A stretch of DNA of 6,610 bases from Acidimicrobiaceae bacterium (GTDB taxonomy: Bacteria; Actinomycetota; Acidimicrobiia; Acidimicrobiales; RAAP-2), in NCBI GenBank assembly GCA_003133075.1, contig PKZN01000031.1, positions 3,496 to 10,105 on the forward strand. The letters are read 5' to 3'. Made by a program: the position numbers and the translations under genes. The notes beneath the pieces were generated by a model, which saw only the letters and a list, made by a program, of their open reading frames with translations, ran no database searches and was not told where the DNA came from. Shown one piece after another: positions 5,869-6,610 of the stretch; the first letter of the stretch is position 1; each line of letters opens with the position of its first letter.

Positions 5869-6098
5869 AGGGTCGCGTCGTCGCCTTCGTCTTAAGGGTC
5901 GACCCCATCGCGTGCGACGGCTTCGGACACTGTCACGAATTAGCGCCGGAACTCGTGGAGATGGACGAGTGGGGCTACCCAATCATTAGCTCAGAACCCG
6001 TCGCCTCGATCGACGCGGCGGTGCTCAAGTCCGCGCGGTTGGCGGTGCGGGGCTGTCCCCGTCAGGCGCTGCGTCTCGAACGCGTCAAAGAGTCGTAG
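5865..6098 (+). CDS. [3Fe-4S]-type small ferredoxin
   Basis: This 77-residue acidic ferredoxin has C17 and C23 in CDGFGHC and C64 in GCPRQAL. The three-Cys pattern C-x5-C...CP, with a non-Cys residue (here Phe20) at the centre of the first motif, is that of the single-cluster [3Fe-4S] ferredoxins common in actinobacteria, often partners of cytochromes P450. The ELAPELVEMDEWGYP segment is also typical. Here the partner is more likely the NuoF-like protein, because the genes overlap. The GTG at 5865 gives a GTGA 4-nt overlap like other junctions of the operon; a GTG at 5859 would add two residues. It is the last gene of the run, and its 3' end overlaps the convergent VOC gene by 14 nt. Confidence 0.9.
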   Translation: MKGRVVAFVLRVDPIACDGFGHCHELAPELVEMDEWGYPIISSEPVASIDAAVLKSARLAVRGCPRQALRLERVKES

Positions 6099-6453
6099 TC
6101 GAGTCGATGAGCTCGAGGCGATTGCCGACCGGGTCCTCCACGTAACAGCGCCGCACGCCGGGTAGGTCTTCGTCGGGCACGACGGCGACACCGCGCAGTC
6201 GCAGTCGCTCGAGGAGCGTCTCGTAGTCGTCCACCACCAACGCCGGGTGGGCTTTCTTCGCCGGACGAAAGTCGACTTCAACGCCGAGGTGCACCGTGGC
6301 GTCATCGCGCCGGTACCAGCGACCCCCTCGTGCGGCTAGCACCGGGGGCTTGTCGAGCGTCACGAAACCGAGCGCGTCGACGTAGAACTCGTCACAGCGT
6401 GCTTCGGCTCCGGGTGGAACGGCGAGTTGCACGTGATCGAGATGCCAAGGCAC
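6085..6453 (-). CDS. VOC-superfamily (glyoxalase/dioxygenase fold) protein
   Basis: This 122-residue single-module VOC protein starts LDHVQLAVPPG, continues to EFYVDALGF, and ends YVEDPVGNRLELID, all typical of the fold. Likely metal or active-site positions are His7, His55 (or His69) and Glu114. Substrate and reaction cannot be told from the sequence: the family includes glyoxalases, extradiol dioxygenases, epimerases and antibiotic-binding proteins. The start is GTG, with GGGGG seven bases upstream as a weak ribosome binding site. It is transcribed away from the bS22 gene and toward the ferredoxin gene, so it is not part of the redox operon. Confidence 0.88.
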   Translation of the reverse strand: MPWHLDHVQLAVPPGAEARCDEFYVDALGFVTLDKPPVLAARGGRWYRRDDATVHLGVEVDFRPAKKAHPALVVDDYETLLERLRLRGVAVVPDEDLPGVRRCYVEDPVGNRLELIDSTTTL

Positions 6454-6483
6454 CAGAGAACCCCCAAAAAGAGCGGCACCCGA

Positions 6484-6496
6484 AACCTAGTAGTGT
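6484..6496. promoter_or_regulatory. possible back-to-back -10 elements for the VOC and bS22 genes
   Basis: The 53-nt gap between the divergent VOC and bS22 genes holds two adjacent TAnnnT boxes: TAGGTT on the minus strand (plus-strand 6484-6489) and TAGTGT on the plus strand (6491-6496). No good -35 was found for either. The plus-strand box would put the transcript start only a few bases before the bS22 ATG at 6507, so that mRNA would be leaderless or nearly so, which agrees with the lack of a Shine-Dalgarno site there. Weak evidence. Confidence 0.25.
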
Positions 6497-6506
6497 TCTA
6501 CGAGCC

Positions 6507-6608
6507 ATGGGATCACTAATTAAGAAGCGCCGCAAGCGCATGCGCAAGAAGAAGCACAAGAAGATGTTGAAGCGAACCCGCTTCCAGCGTCGCGCCGCTG
6601 GTAAATAG
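6507..6608 (+). CDS. small ribosomal subunit protein bS22 (AURKAIP1/COX24 family)
   Basis: This 33-residue, extremely basic protein starts MGSLIKKRRKRMRKKKHKKM and ends TRFQRRAAGK. It matches my memory of the 33-residue actinobacterial protein annotated AURKAIP1/COX24-domain, found in mycobacterial ribosome structures as bS22 of the 30S subunit, which begins MGSVIKKRRKRM. Length, start and end agree with that family, so it is complete despite its size. The ATG at 6507 lacks a Shine-Dalgarno site, in line with a short-leader or leaderless message. The stop TAG lies two bases before the window edge. It stands apart from the redox operon. Confidence 0.95.
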   Translation: MGSLIKKRRKRMRKKKHKKMLKRTRFQRRAAGK

Positions 6609-6610
6609 CT

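Overview
The window is GC-rich and reads as the chromosome of a high-GC actinobacterium. The signs are frequent GTG starts, GTGA/ATGA gene overlaps, a tRNA without an encoded CCA end, an MprAB-like two-component pair and a 33-residue bS22-type ribosomal protein of the kind known from mycobacteria. The Thr/Pro-rich exported tail and the overall style would fit the class Acidimicrobiia, but that placement is an inference.

Layout. Positions 2-169 hold the last 55 codons of an unrecognised gene. A tRNA-Gln(UUG) lies on the minus strand at 320-392, with a plausible promoter at 426-454 and a possible RNA hairpin just past its 3' end. A response regulator (500-1201) and a membrane sensor kinase (1198-2535) overlap by 4 nt and resemble mycobacterial MprA/MprB. 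After a 97-nt gap with a candidate promoter comes a tight plus-strand run of five genes: a Thr-rich single-pass membrane protein (2633-3037), an ApbE FAD:protein FMN transferase (3030-3953), a ferric-reductase-like di-heme membrane protein (3941-4594), a NuoF-like flavin/Fe-S protein (4591-5868) and a small [3Fe-4S] ferredoxin (5865-6098). Every junction in this run overlaps, which points to one translationally coupled operon. A VOC-fold protein on the minus strand (6085-6453) converges on the ferredoxin with overlapping 3' ends, and the bS22 gene (6507-6608) closes the window.

How the genes may work together (inference). The ferredoxin and the NuoF-like protein form a cytoplasmic electron-input module. 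The di-heme membrane protein, whose histidine spacing matches the ferric reductase/NADPH oxidase superfamily, would carry the electrons across the membrane. ApbE attaches FMN covalently to a Thr or Ser of a partner. The oddity is the partner: no FMN_bind domain is visible in the operon. The position next to apbE is held by a membrane-anchored protein whose exported part is about 60% threonine and ends in a Cys pair. The MprAB-like pair directly upstream may control the operon, which would link it to envelope or redox stress. The system type, flavinylation-linked transmembrane electron transfer, is known in outline; the Thr-rich protein as an acceptor or stalk appears to be the new element.
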